The notes under the pieces were generated by a model that ran no database searches, was not told where the DNA came from, and was given only the letters and a program-made list of their open reading frames with translations. Position numbers and translations under genes: made by a program. This document shows positions 48,826-58,181 of a DNA stretch of 64,000 nucleotides, in pieces (positions within the stretch are counted from its first letter, which is position 1; every line of letters begins with the position of its first letter). This DNA comes from CAZGAH01 sp964523295 (GTDB lineage Bacteria > Desulfobacterota > Desulfovibrionia > Desulfovibrionales > Desulfovibrionaceae), in NCBI GenBank assembly GCA_964523295.1, contig CAZGAH010000012.1:1-64000 (forward strand), written 5' to 3'.

Positions 48826-48842
48826 TTCAAACGCTGTTTAAA
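48826..48842. promoter_or_regulatory. Probable TetR operator
   Basis: TTcAAACgctGTTTaAA: two 7-bp arms (one mismatch) around 3 bp, 28 nt upstream of the preferred TetR start. Size and symmetry are those of TetR-family sites. The binding partner is inferred from position. Confidence 0.6.
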
Positions 48843-48921
48843 TTCCTTTGGGTTGCCGGTCAAGCGATTTTCGAGCGCTGTCCCTCGTTGCCCCGCACGC
48901 GGGGAAGACCTCGAAAAATGA

Positions 48922-48954
48922 GCGCGCAGACAGGGTTACAACCTGCCTGCGCGC
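48922..48954. terminator. Terminator after cheW
   Basis: gcgcgcag-a-cagg pairs with cctg-c-ctgcgcgc around a short loop, with a T-run (cattttt) on the minus strand side. It lies downstream of cheW and just upstream of the TetR promoter region, insulating the two units. Confidence 0.75.
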
Positions 48955-48988
48955 ATTTTGTCCGGTATCGCCGCCGATGGCGCGTGGC

Positions 48989-49501
48989 TCAGGCCTGAGC
49001 CTGGGGGGCGGGGGCGGACTCGCCGGCGCTGGTCACGGCGGCCAGCTCCTCGGCGGAGAACAGCTGGTTGATGTCCAGGATCATGATGAAGCGTTCGTGC
49101 CGTTTCCCCATGCCTTTAATGAATTTGACATTGATGGCCGTGCCCATTTTCGGGGGCGGGTCGATCTGGTTCGGTTCGATTTCCAATACTTCCTGGACCG
49201 AGTCCGCCAGGGCTCCGACCACGGCGTTTTCCTCGCCCAGGCTGACTTCGGTGATGATGATGCACGTGTTGACGTTCATTTCCGTGCGCGACATGCCGAA
49301 TTTCAGCCGCAGATCGACCACGGGCACGGCGTGCCCGCGCAGATTGATCACCCCGCGCATGTAGGACGGCGTGCGGGGGATCTTGGTAATGTTCTTGTCG
49401 TCAAGAATTTCCCGCACCGAGCCGATATCCATGGCGAACAGCTCGTCGCCCAGGGTAAAGGTCAGATATTGATTCAGTTCTGATCCGCTCGTCTCGCTCA
49501 T
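48989..49501 (-). CDS. cheW: Chemotaxis coupling protein CheW
   Basis: A 170-residue CheW that bridges chemoreceptors and CheA. The fold motifs are QYLTFTLGDELFAMDIGSVR EILD, ITKIPRTPSYMRGVINLRGH AVPVVDLRLKFGM (in pieces) and VDSVQEVLEIEP-like ALADSVQEVLEIEP. The Ala/Pro tail is not conserved. It follows a chemoreceptor gene by 29 nt, on the same strand, indicating a receptor-coupler unit; cheA is not in the window. Confidence 0.95.
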   Translation of the reverse strand: MSETSGSELNQYLTFTLGDELFAMDIGSVREILDDKNITKIPRTPSYMRGVINLRGHAVPVVDLRLKFGMSRTEMNVNTCIIITEVSLGEENAVVGALADSVQEVLEIEPNQIDPPPKMGTAINVKFIKGMGKRHERFIMILDINQLFSAEELAAVTSAGESAPAPQAQA

Positions 49502-49530
49502 GCTTCCTCCGGAATCGGTTTACGCGGGCG

Positions 49531-51576
49531 TTAAAACCGTTCGAAGTCCTCATCGCTGGTGTCGTCATGCATGGCCAGCGACACGCCGCCTGCCGCAGGC
49601 TTGGGCGCGTGGGCCGTGGCCTGAGGCAGGGCCTTTTTGCGTGCTCCGCCGCCGTGCGCCATGGTAATAGCCTTTTTAGCGGTGCGGCGAGTGGAGGTGG
49701 TCGAGACCCGGAAGAAGGTCATGGTGCTCATAAGCTGCTCTGCCTGGCTTGAGAGTTCTTCCGACGTGGATGCCATTTCCTCGGAGGCGGAGGCATTCTG
49801 CTGGACGACCTGGTCGAGCTGCTGGATGGCCTTGTTGATCTGGCCGGAGCCGGCATTCTGCTCGTTGCTGGCAGCGGCGATTTCCTGGACCAGGTCGGCG
49901 TTTTTCTGAATGTCGGGCACGATGAGCTTGAGCATCGAGCCGGCCTTCTCGGCAATTTCCACGCTCGAGGACGAAAGCTCGCTGATTTCCGCCGCTGCCG
50001 CGCCGCTACGCTCGGCCAGCTTACGGACCTCGGCGGCGACCACGGCAAAGCCCTTGCCGTGCTCGCCGGCCCGGGCTGCCTCAATGGCGGCGTTCAAGGC
50101 CAGGAGGTTGGTCTGGCGGGCAATTTCCTCGATGATGGAGATTTTTTCCGCAATCTCTTTCATGGCAGACACGGTTTTGGAAACAGCCTCACCGCCCTCG
50201 GCAGCGTCCTTGGCCGCCTTGAGCGCGATCTGCTGGGTCTGCTGCGCGTTGTCGGCGTTCTGTTTGATGTTCGAGGCCATCTGCTCCATGGACGAGGAGA
50301 TTTCCTCAACGCTGGCAGCCTGCTCGGTCGCGCCCTGGGACATACTCTGCGCCGAGGCGGACAGCTCTTCGCTGCCCGAGGCGACGTTGTCGGAGGCCTC
50401 CTGAACCTCGGCCACGACCTGGCGCAGGCGCTCGACCATGTGGTTCAGGGCCGCAGCCAGGGTACCGATCTCGTCCTTCTGGTCGATGTCCAGCAGCTGG
50501 GTAAAATCGCCGCCGGACATGGCCTCGGCAAAGGTCACGCCCTTGAGGATCGGCCGCGTGATCGCCAGAGTCAAGGCCACGGCGATGACGATGCCCAACA
50601 ACGCCGCCACGGCCAGACCGGCCACGAGAATCGACGAGGCCTGCCCAAGGTCATGGGCGGCCACATCGGCCATTTTCCCCGTGTGCTCCATGCCCGCCTG
50701 CGCGGTTTCCTTGGCCGCGTGCAGCACTTCCTCTGCGACGGCGTTTCGCTTTTTCGCTATTTCTTCTACCTTAACGAAAACGTCGAGGTACCCAGCCATG
50801 GCCTCGTGGTATTTTTTAACTACATCAGCTATCTCAGCCAGTTGCTTAATGTTAGTCTCCTGGTGGATTGTTGTCCTGATCTTGGCGATTATTTCGTCCA
50901 TCTTCGTAAAATTCGCCATAATTTCACGCATATAGTTCGAATTGCGTTGAGCTTGAGCCCGCCAGTTTCCGGTCCTGGCGGCGTTGCCCAGGTCGACGAG
51001 GTCGTTGATCCAGGTGATCTTGTTCAGGCGTTCCTTCATTTTATCAGGCGCTGCTCCAGCCTCTATTTCCTTGACCATTGCCTCGTTTTGCGAGTTGAGA
51101 AAATCACTGGTGACCTTCATGAATAAGGCGCCGCCTTCGATCATCGCTTTGCGCAATCCTTCATAACGCCCGATCAGCCCCGAGGTCTCCTGGACCAGCT
51201 TTTCGTACTCAACCACCTTGGCCTTGGCCTTGGTGACGTTCTCCTTCAGGGCCACGAGCTGCGTATATTTGGCGGCATGGGCGTCCGCCTTTTCCAGCTG
51301 CTTTTTCACCTCTTCCAGAAGAGGACGAACCGCCTCATAATCTTCGCGCTCTTCGGTAAAGGTATACAAGCGCATGGCATACATCGTCAGCATCGAGTTC
51401 CGTTCCACCTCGTTCGCGATGGCCACTTCCGGCACATACTCTTTCGAAAGCCGCGTGGCGGTGTCTTCCACGGAGTGCATGTTGATAATGGCCACAACGC
51501 CCAGGGCGATGGCGATAACGATCAGCAAACCGAATCCGAACCCGAGTTTGATTCCCAGCTTCATGTTTTTCAGCAT
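49531..51576 (-). CDS. Methyl-accepting chemotaxis protein
   Basis: A 681-residue receptor. It has TM1 (residues 7-31, LGIKLGFGFGLLIVIAIALG), a long all-helical periplasmic region (about 32-310) like a helical bimodular sensor, and TM2 (about 318-340, SILVAGLAVAALLGIVIAVA). A HAMP segment follows, then the cytoplasmic signalling hairpin, whose tip (about 480-515) reads EEIARQTNLLALNAAIEAAR and GEHGKGFAVVAAEVRKLAER. No C-terminal NWETF-type CheR-binding pentapeptide is seen, although the tail ends DEDFERF. The start follows GGGAG. The ligand is unknown. Confidence 0.93.
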   Translation of the reverse strand: MLKNMKLGIKLGFGFGLLIVIAIALGVVAIINMHSVEDTATRLSKEYVPEVAIANEVERNSMLTMYAMRLYTFTEEREDYEAVRPLLEEVKKQLEKADAHAAKYTQLVALKENVTKAKAKVVEYEKLVQETSGLIGRYEGLRKAMIEGGALFMKVTSDFLNSQNEAMVKEIEAGAAPDKMKERLNKITWINDLVDLGNAARTGNWRAQAQRNSNYMREIMANFTKMDEIIAKIRTTIHQETNIKQLAEIADVVKKYHEAMAGYLDVFVKVEEIAKKRNAVAEEVLHAAKETAQAGMEHTGKMADVAAHDLGQASSILVAGLAVAALLGIVIAVALTLAITRPILKGVTFAEAMSGGDFTQLLDIDQKDEIGTLAAALNHMVERLRQVVAEVQEASDNVASGSEELSASAQSMSQGATEQAASVEEISSSMEQMASNIKQNADNAQQTQQIALKAAKDAAEGGEAVSKTVSAMKEIAEKISIIEEIARQTNLLALNAAIEAARAGEHGKGFAVVAAEVRKLAERSGAAAAEISELSSSSVEIAEKAGSMLKLIVPDIQKNADLVQEIAAASNEQNAGSGQINKAIQQLDQVVQQNASASEEMASTSEELSSQAEQLMSTMTFFRVSTTSTRRTAKKAITMAHGGGARKKALPQATAHAPKPAAGGVSLAMHDDTSDEDFERF

Positions 51577-51740
51577 GGCCTGCTCCCTTGGCCTAGAGGT
51601 TGAATCAGCAACAATTGACTAGCACATAGAGTAGAAAATGCAAGAGAAATGTGAGCATCGTTTTTTGCTTGGACCGAGGCGACTACGGACGCGGGGAAGC
51701 CCCTTTCTGAATCGCAGTGACCGGGCGGAGACGCCATGCA

Positions 51741-52067
51741 TCAACGGCTTGTCCGGGGATGTGGTGACCGCGGTTGCCCCGGCTCAAAGGCAAGCCGCAA
51801 TCCAACAGCGTCGAGCACGGCGCAGAGCGTTTTCAGCGTCGGGTTGCCACGCGGAGAGAGCGCGCGGTACAGGCTCTCCCGCTTCATGCCAGCCTTGGCC
51901 GCCACGTCAGCCATACCGTAGGCCTCGGCGATGCGTCGCAAGGCCAGCAGCAATACGGCCGTATCCTCTGATTCTTCGAGCGCCGAGCGCAAATACTCCC
52001 GCGCCAGCGCAGGATCGGCGTGCAGTTCGGCGACCAGCGCCTTGTCATGATCTTTGGCGAATTTCAT
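51741..52067 (-). CDS. higA: HigA-type antitoxin (XRE family)
   Basis: A 108-residue probable addiction-module antidote. MKFAKDHDKALVAELHADPA LAREYLRSALEE (in pieces) is followed by the helix-turn-helix VAAKAGMKRESLYRALSPRG NPTLKTL, characteristic of the small DNA-binding antitoxins paired with COG3657 toxins. Its ATG overlaps the toxin gene's end by 4 nt. It should bind the toxin and the palindrome upstream of the operon. Confidence 0.85.
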   Translation of the reverse strand: MKFAKDHDKALVAELHADPALAREYLRSALEESEDTAVLLLALRRIAEAYGMADVAAKAGMKRESLYRALSPRGNPTLKTLCAVLDAVGLRLAFEPGQPRSPHPRTSR

Positions 52068-52399
52068 TGGCTTTCCCTCGCAAGTCGGCGTTTGTATTCC
52101 TCAAACAACGTCTTGGCCTTTGCCACGTCTTCGCGTTGACGGTTCTTATCGCCGCCGTAGAGCAACAGCACGATCTGCTTGCCAACGATTGCGAAATACA
52201 CACGGTATCCAGGCCCTACGTCGATGCGCAATTCCGACACCCCGTCTCCCAAGGCTTTCACATCGCCGAAACAGCCCAACGCGAGCCGATCGAGACGCGT
52301 CAGCACACGAGCCTTGCCCCGCGTATCCCTGAGCGAGCCGAGCCAGCTTTCAAACGGACAGCTGCCATCTTCGGCCACATAGCGCACTATGTCATTCAT
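52064..52399 (-). CDS. higB: RelE/HigB-type toxin
   Basis: A 111-residue toxin of the COG3657 (phage-derived Gp49-like/HigB) branch of the RelE superfamily: CPFESWLGSLRDTRGKARVL TRLDRLALGCFGDVKALGDG VSELRIDVGPGYRVYFAIVG (in pieces) and LLLYGGDKNRQREDVAKAK. These are ribosome-dependent or free mRNases. Toxin-before-antitoxin order and the 4-nt overlap are typical of HigBA. No truncation is seen, so the pair may be functional. Confidence 0.85.
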   Translation of the reverse strand: MNDIVRYVAEDGSCPFESWLGSLRDTRGKARVLTRLDRLALGCFGDVKALGDGVSELRIDVGPGYRVYFAIVGKQIVLLLYGGDKNRQREDVAKAKTLFEEYKRRLARESQ

Positions 52400-52407
52400 T
52401 CTCTTTC

Positions 52408-52425
52408 TGTAACATATAAGTTACA
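52408..52425. promoter_or_regulatory. Palindromic operator of the higBA operon
   Basis: tgtaac-N6-gttaca, a perfect 6-bp inverted repeat lying 8 nt before the toxin start codon and overlapping an AT-rich -10-like region. It is the likely site for antitoxin autorepression. Confidence 0.65.
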
Positions 52426-52796
52426 ATCTATCAACCCCTCTGATCCAGCCCTTATCACCGGGAAGTCACGACTCAGCACCGTGGTGCTATCCCGGCAACA
52501 CATGCGTCGATCAAAGCCGTATTGCTGGGACAGATGCAGCCCACAACGAAAATGAACCCGATTCGGCCCCACAGACTCATGACTATCGGCGATGACGGAC
52601 CTGCGTCAGACCTCTGCTCTACGCCTGAACGCCAGCCCTGACTTTTGGCCTGGTTTGGCGGCCGGAATCGACATTTTTTTCTGCCCCCCCCCCTTTACAG
52701 CGTCTTTTTCATGCTTATCATTCTTAAATAAGAATTGTTCACAAAAAAACAATCGGGTCGAAACCACGCACACGCTCGCGAGGGAGGGTAAGAGAG
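52426..52796. other. Spacer with a poly-C tract
   Basis: There is no supported gene. A run of ten C (52684-52693) followed by ttta lies about 105 nt upstream of the next gene. The ribosome-binding site of that gene (gagggt) is at the right end. Confidence 0.5.
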
Positions 52797-53138
52797 ATGG
52801 AACTCAACACATTCAGCTCGTTGCCGATCGATTGGGACCTCGGCCCCGAGGACGCCGTGACGCTGTATCTCGAGTGGGGAAACAACAGTTGGCACGCAAG
52901 GAATCAGCCCGTACGTTCGAAGAACGATTTTTCGAACTATTTCATCGTGGACAACTGGGGCGATCGTCCGCGCGTGCTGCTGATTCAGCGGAATTCCGAG
53001 GAGGCAAAGGAGTTGTTCGAAAGCGAACTGCCTGACGAGCTGGAGAATGCCTTCCGGCGAGAATTCGGCACGTTGCGCGGAATTTACGAACCGACCGAAG
53101 ACATCAAGCACTGGCTGCGCAAGGAACTTTATTCCTGA
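52797..53138 (+). CDS. Small conserved-looking hypothetical protein
   Basis: A 113-residue soluble protein: LPIDWDLGPEDAVTLYLEWG NNSWH, YFIVDNWGDRPRVLLIQRNS EEAKELFESELPDEL, GIYEPTEDIKHWLRKEL (in pieces). I associate this pattern (DWD-PEDAV-LYLEWGNN) with a small family common in Desulfovibrio, but its function is not known to me and this rests on memory. It ends in a clean intrinsic terminator, so it is probably monocistronic. Confidence 0.7.
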   Translation: MELNTFSSLPIDWDLGPEDAVTLYLEWGNNSWHARNQPVRSKNDFSNYFIVDNWGDRPRVLLIQRNSEEAKELFESELPDELENAFRREFGTLRGIYEPTEDIKHWLRKELYS

Positions 53139-53151
53139 GCAGGGGCATCCC

Positions 53152-53190
53152 GACGCCGGGTCTGGTCCATACAACGACAGACCCGGCGTC
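53152..53190 (+). terminator. Intrinsic terminator after the small hypothetical gene
   Basis: gacgccgggtctg (53152-53164) pairs perfectly with cagacccggcgtc (53178-53190) around a 13-nt loop, followed by cgtttcc. It is 13 nt after the stop. Confidence 0.75.
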
Positions 53191-53547
53191 CGTTTCCGGA
53201 TCCGCTCGTCATGAACGCCGCGGAAGACTCACGCGAGACGTATACGCACCCGTATCCCTGCCCAACGACGCGAATTCCATCCACTGACAATGCCCTGTTT
53301 TTCACATCACCACGTCGGAGTCGTCATACCGAGCGTGCCGGCATTTTCCCGCAACGTCGCTTCGGACATACGAAAAGACATGGCAACATCCATTCCCGGG
53401 AAGGGGCTTTGTCCCTTCGCAGTGACATTTATGGCGACAGGCCATTGATGGTTTTCGCTCTCTTGCGTATCATGAAAATTCCTGGCGACGTTGATGCCGC
53501 CAAAAGAGCCGCCCCGGCGGCTTTGCCTTCTCCCGCGGGAGGGATGG

Positions 53548-56412
53548 ATGAGTCTCAGGCAAGCCACGCTGCTCATTGCCGGCCTGACGGCCGCGGCCTG
53601 TATGGCCGTGATTGTTCTGGTGTCCGGACACATCATCATGTCCGGGTACGAGGACATGGAAAACGAACTCGTCACCGACAGCGTACGCCGCGCGGAGGCG
53701 GCTCTGAATGCCGAGGCACAGCGAATCCTGACCCTATGCAAGGACTGGGCCTTCTGGGACGACACCCGCGACTTCCTGACCGACAGGCGGCCCGACTATG
53801 CCGAGGCCAATCTGAACGACGAGACCGTCGGCAATCTGAAGCTCAACGTCATTCTCTACTACGATACGCAAGGGCGTTTGCACCGGGCAAAGGGCTACGA
53901 CATAGACGCCCGCGCCGACGTGGGGGTTCCCCCCGAGCTGTTGCAACGTTTCGCCTCGGAGACATTCTTCGTCCGGGCGACAGACCCCGAAGAAAGCCGG
54001 TGGGGCCTGCTCTCTGTCGGGAATCGCGTGGTATTGGCCGCGGCCATGCCCGTGCTGGACAGCTACCGGCACGGTCCGGTTGCCGGAACCATCGTCATGG
54101 GTCGTTACGTCGACCACGTCATGGTCAGCGAGCTGGCCAGCCTGACCCGGCTCGAACTCGCGCTGATCCCCGTCAGGGCCGACGCCATGAGCACGGATGA
54201 TGCCGAGGCGCTGACCAGGCTGGAGCGCGGAGGAAGCATACTGGTACGCGCGCCGGACAAGGACGTCATCAACGGCTTCGCGCTGCTGCGCGACACGGAC
54301 GACCAGCCGGTACTGCTGCTGCGCGCGACCATGAACCGGGACATCACGAGCAAGGGCCGGACAAGTCAGCTTTACAACACGATCGGCCTTGCCGGGTCGC
54401 TGCTGCTCATCGGCGTGGCCCTGTATCTGTTCATCGACCGGCGTTTTCTTGCCCGCGTGACCACGCTGTCGCGCGAGGTCGAGGATGTCGACGGCCGCGA
54501 GGACCTGTCCCGACGGGTGACGGTGACAGGTGATGACGAGCTGACGCGTCTGGCCCTCTCCATCAACACCATGCTTGCATCCCTTGAAGAGTCGGACGCG
54601 GCGCTGAGCCAGAGCGAGACGCTTCTCACCCGCTCCCAACAGATCGCCCGCGTGGGGAGCCTGATGCTCGATCTGGCCTCCAGGCGTCTGACCTGGTCGG
54701 ACGAGGCCTATCGCCTCTTCGGGCTCGATCCGACGTCCTGTACGGTCAGTTACGAGACCTTTCTCGAACGCGTACACCCGGACGACCGGGCCATTATCGA
54801 GGAGGCGCAACAGGGATCGTTGCGCAACGGCCTTGAGACCTACGCGATCGAATACCGCATTTTCCGCGCCGATAGCGGAGAGATGCGTCATCTGTCCATG
54901 AAGTGCGTTCATGAGTCCGACCGGACGGGAATTCCAGCGCGTACGGTAGGAATAGTGCACGACATCACTGAAGAAAAACTGGCCGAAGAGGCCTTGCGCG
55001 CGAACGAACGGCGCGCGATTGCGCAGCGACAGGCCATGGTCAGGCTCTCGCTGGACAAGGACATGCTCGACAACGCCCTGGAGCAGCAGCTCGCCCGGAT
55101 GACGGAGATCACGGCCGCCACGCTCGGCGTCGCGCGTTCCAGCGTCTGGCTGTTCTCCGCGGACAAAACAGCACTGCGCTGTCTGGCCCTTCACCAAGTC
55201 GGGATACGGAGCCATTCGAGCGGCGATATCCAGCTGTCCAGCGAACTGCGGCACTATATTTCGACCCTCAGGCGTGAAAACCGTATCTACGCAGCGGATA
55301 CGCGTACGGATCCACGCCTCGGGGAACTGCTGGACTCGTCGCTGATTCCCCTGGGCATCACCTCGCTGCTGCACGCCGGCATTTTTATCGAGGGCGAGCT
55401 GGTCGGCCTGGTCTGCGTGGACCATATCGGCCCCCAACGCCACTGGATTGCCGACGAGGAGGCCTTTGTCGGCGCCATGGCAACCCTGGCGGCGCAATGG
55501 ATTGTCTCCGGGCAGCGCAAACTGGCCGAACAGGCGTTGTTGCTGGCCCATACGAATCTGGAAAAACAGGTGGACGATCGCACCCGCGACCTGGCCGGCC
55601 AGGCCGAGGAGCTGGAACAGGCCAACCAAAAGCTCCGGGCGCTGGACGATCTCAAATCCAACCTGGTCAGCACGGTCTCCCACGAGCTGCGTACCCCGCT
55701 GACCTCCATACTCGGCTTCGCCAAGCTCATCAGCAAGGAGTTCGCCCGCTATTTCCGACCGTTGGAACAGCACCATCCGACGCTGACCATCAAGGGCGAG
55801 CGCATCGAGGACAACCTGCAAATCGTCATCCAGGAAACGGACCGCTTGAACCGGCTCGTCAGCGACATGCTCGACCTCGCGCGTATCGAGTCCGGCCGGC
55901 AGGAATGGGCTGACAGACCCATGGATTTCGGCGACTGCGTACGCTCGGCCATAAACAGCTTTCGCGGCGGGTTCATGGAGAGGCCCGCTGTCACGCTGTC
56001 AGACCGGATCGAGGAAAACCTGCCCATGATCGAGGCGGATCCGGACAGGATTTCGCAGGTTGTAGTCAACCTGCTCTCCAACGCGGTGAAATTCACCAAG
56101 GAGGGGCACGTCGCGGTGACGGTACAATCCGAGAACAACGACGGGCAACGAATGGTGAGCCTGAACGTGGAAGATACGGGATGCGGCATCTCCCCGGAAG
56201 ACCAGTCCCGCATATTCGATAAATTCTACCAGACGGGCGAACGCATCCTGACCGACAAGCCCAAGGGCACCGGACTGGGACTGGCCATCTGCCGGCAAAT
56301 CGTCGAGCACTACGGCGGCGACATCCGCGTCGAATCCATACCCGACTGCGGCGCCCGGTTCCTCGTACGGCTTCCGGTCTTCACGCAAACTGCGGATTCC
56401 GTCCGGGCCTGA
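53548..56412 (+). CDS. Sensor histidine kinase: CHASE4, HAMP, PAS, GAF, HisKA, HATPase
   Basis: A 954-residue membrane kinase. TM1 (about 8-30) and TM2 (about 280-300, LYNTIGLAGSLLLIGVALYL) bracket a CHASE4-like periplasmic sensor (WAFWDDTRDFLTDRRPDYAE). Then come HAMP, PAS (about 365-480), GAF (about 505-655), a coiled coil, HisKA with the H-box STVSHELRTPLTSILGF (His about 714), and HATPase (N-box NLLSNAVKF, G-boxes DTGCGIS and GTGLGLAI). All catalytic motifs are intact. I chose the ATG at 53548, just after GGGAGGG; that ribosome-binding site lies in a 12-nt palindrome (53530-53541) that may partly mask it. A polar amino-acid transporter gene begins 20 nt downstream; no cognate response regulator is adjacent. 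Confidence 0.9.
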   Translation: MSLRQATLLIAGLTAAACMAVIVLVSGHIIMSGYEDMENELVTDSVRRAEAALNAEAQRILTLCKDWAFWDDTRDFLTDRRPDYAEANLNDETVGNLKLNVILYYDTQGRLHRAKGYDIDARADVGVPPELLQRFASETFFVRATDPEESRWGLLSVGNRVVLAAAMPVLDSYRHGPVAGTIVMGRYVDHVMVSELASLTRLELALIPVRADAMSTDDAEALTRLERGGSILVRAPDKDVINGFALLRDTDDQPVLLLRATMNRDITSKGRTSQLYNTIGLAGSLLLIGVALYLFIDRRFLARVTTLSREVEDVDGREDLSRRVTVTGDDELTRLALSINTMLASLEESDAALSQSETLLTRSQQIARVGSLMLDLASRRLTWSDEAYRLFGLDPTSCTVSYETFLERVHPDDRAIIEEAQQGSLRNGLETYAIEYRIFRADSGEMRHLSMKCVHESDRTGIPARTVGIVHDITEEKLAEEALRANERRAIAQRQAMVRLSLDKDMLDNALEQQLARMTEITAATLGVARSSVWLFSADKTALRCLALHQVGIRSHSSGDIQLSSELRHYISTLRRENRIYAADTRTDPRLGELLDSSLIPLGITSLLHAGIFIEGELVGLVCVDHIGPQRHWIADEEAFVGAMATLAAQWIVSGQRKLAEQALLLAHTNLEKQVDDRTRDLAGQAEELEQANQKLRALDDLKSNLVSTVSHELRTPLTSILGFAKLISKEFARYFRPLEQHHPTLTIKGERIEDNLQIVIQETDRLNRLVSDMLDLARIESGRQEWADRPMDFGDCVRSAINSFRGGFMERPAVTLSDRIEENLPMIEADPDRISQVVVNLLSNAVKFTKEGHVAVTVQSENNDGQRMVSLNVEDTGCGISPEDQSRIFDKFYQTGERILTDKPKGTGLGLAICRQIVEHYGGDIRVESIPDCGARFLVRLPVFTQTADSVRA

Positions 56413-56432
56413 GGACGCGCGGAACACGGCGC

Positions 56433-57224
56433 ATGGGCATGACCATAGTTTCGTTCTGGACGCGGAGCCGGGAGTCGATTCTGCTGATTGCCGTGGTCTT
56501 GTGCCTGCTCTGGCTGGCCTGGCTGGGCGTGACGCGATCGGGCTACCACTGGCAATGGTACCGCGTTCCCCGCTACCTGTTTACGGTCACAGAGCACGGC
56601 ATAACCGCCGGCCCGCTGCTGCTGGGACTGCTGGTCACGATCCGGCTTGCGGCGGTGAGCCTCGTGCTGGCCTTCGGCTTCGGCCTGGTCGCCGCCCTGC
56701 TGCTCGTCTCCGACTCGCTGATCGGGAGAATGCTGTCCAGGGCGTACGTCGAGTGCGTGCGCAATACGCCGCTGCTCGTCCAGCTCTTTTTCCTCTATTT
56801 CATTCTGGCGCCGGTTCTGGGGCTGGATCGTTTCTGGTCCGCCGTGCTGGCCCTGAGCCTGTTCGAGGGCGCCTACGCGGCCGAGATCATCCGGGCCGGC
56901 ATCGTATCCGTCGAGCGCGGGCAGTGGGAGGCGGCCTTCAGCCTCGGGCTTTCGATCCGCCAGACCTGCCTCAGGATCATCCTGCCGCAGGCGCTGTACC
57001 GCGTCGTGCCGCCGCTGGCCGGCCTGGCCGTCTCGCTGGTCAAGGACTCGGCCCTGGTCAGCGCCATTGCTGTCGCGGAGCTTGCCTGGCGTGCGCAGGT
57101 GCTCGTCGCGGAAACATTCCTGTCCTTCGAGCTCTGGTTTACGGTTGCTCTGCTCTATCTCCTGCTGACCCTGACGCTGGCGGGCTGTTCGCTGTTACTC
57201 GAACGCCTGCTGGCCGAGCACTGA
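56433..57224 (+). CDS. Polar amino-acid ABC transporter, permease 1
   Basis: A 263-residue inner-membrane permease of the HisM/GlnP family: LLLGLLVTIRLAAVSLVLAF, YVECVRNTPLLVQLFFLYF, and the ATPase-contact loop GAYAAEIIRAGIVSVERGQW EAAFSLGLSI (in pieces). It starts 20 nt after the kinase stop codon and is followed by the ATPase gene 17 nt away. With the second permease (59148) it likely forms a heterodimer. Confidence 0.92.
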   Translation: MGMTIVSFWTRSRESILLIAVVLCLLWLAWLGVTRSGYHWQWYRVPRYLFTVTEHGITAGPLLLGLLVTIRLAAVSLVLAFGFGLVAALLLVSDSLIGRMLSRAYVECVRNTPLLVQLFFLYFILAPVLGLDRFWSAVLALSLFEGAYAAEIIRAGIVSVERGQWEAAFSLGLSIRQTCLRIILPQALYRVVPPLAGLAVSLVKDSALVSAIAVAELAWRAQVLVAETFLSFELWFTVALLYLLLTLTLAGCSLLLERLLAEH

Positions 57225-57241
57225 GCCCGGGAGTCGCACTC

Positions 57242-58006
57242 ATGCCTGTTCCCTCCGAGACCTTCGCCCACGAACCGCTCATCGTCGCCGCGCGCGGCGT
57301 CTGCAAGCGCTATCCGGGCGGCGTCCAGGCCCTGGACAACGTAACCCTCGAGGTCCGGCGCAACGAAGTCATGGTCATCGTCGGCCCGTCCGGCTCGGGC
57401 AAATCGACCCTGTTGCGCTGCCTCAACGGACTGGAGACGATCGATGCCGGCACGATCGTCATCGACGGCATCCCGCTCGATGCCGACCCGGCCAACAGGA
57501 CGCGCATCCGGACCGAAGTCGGCCTGGTCTTCCAGTCCTTCAATCTGTTTCCGCATTGCAGCGTGCTGGATAACGTGAACCTCGCCCAACGGCTCGTCCG
57601 CAAAAAGAGCAGACAGGAGGCTACGCGAACCAGCCTCGACCTGCTCGCCAGGGTCGGCCTGAGCGACAAGGCCCGCGAGCGCCCGGCACGGCTCAGCGGC
57701 GGGCAACAACAGCGCGTGGCCATTGCCCGGGCCCTGGCCATGTCCCCCCGGGTCATGCTCTTCGACGAAGCGACCAGCGCGCTCGATCCTGAAACGGTCA
57801 ACGACGTACTCGAGGTCATGAAAACCCTGGCGGCCGAGGGCATGACCATGCTTGTCGTCACGCACGAAATGGGCTTCGCCCGCGAGGTCGGCCAACGTAT
57901 CGTGTTCATGGACCAGGGCCGTATCGTCGAACAAGCCGCGGTCTCCACGTTTTTCAACGCCCCGCGCGAGGCGCGTACCCGGCTGTTTCTCGAAAGCGTT
58001 GTATAG
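57242..58006 (+). CDS. Polar amino-acid ABC transporter, ATPase
   Basis: A 254-residue ATPase (GlnQ/HisP-like) with Walker A GPSGSGKST, Q-loop LVFQSFNLFPHCSVLDNV, signature LSGGQQQRVAIARALAM, Walker B VMLFDEATSALDPE and H-loop VTHEMGFA. It powers uptake of polar amino acids. The start at 57242 follows GGGAG. It is the second gene of the transporter set. Confidence 0.95.
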   Translation: MPVPSETFAHEPLIVAARGVCKRYPGGVQALDNVTLEVRRNEVMVIVGPSGSGKSTLLRCLNGLETIDAGTIVIDGIPLDADPANRTRIRTEVGLVFQSFNLFPHCSVLDNVNLAQRLVRKKSRQEATRTSLDLLARVGLSDKARERPARLSGGQQQRVAIARALAMSPRVMLFDEATSALDPETVNDVLEVMKTLAAEGMTMLVVTHEMGFAREVGQRIVFMDQGRIVEQAAVSTFFNAPREARTRLFLESVV

Positions 58007-58181
58007 CGACGGCCGATTGCCGGACAGTCGGAAATGACGGGACTCCCTGACCCTGCCGGCACCGGACGGGCGACTTGCCTGACGCATGAAAAACAGTATA
58101 CGGTACAAGCGCTGACGCGACGCACGGTTTCAGCAGGCTTTTGCCGGTTTCTCAAACGATTGAACACCACAGGGGGGTATC

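Noticed and set aside
53734..55821. A 695-codon frame antisense to the histidine kinase
   Set aside because: The kinase on the other strand has all its catalytic motifs.
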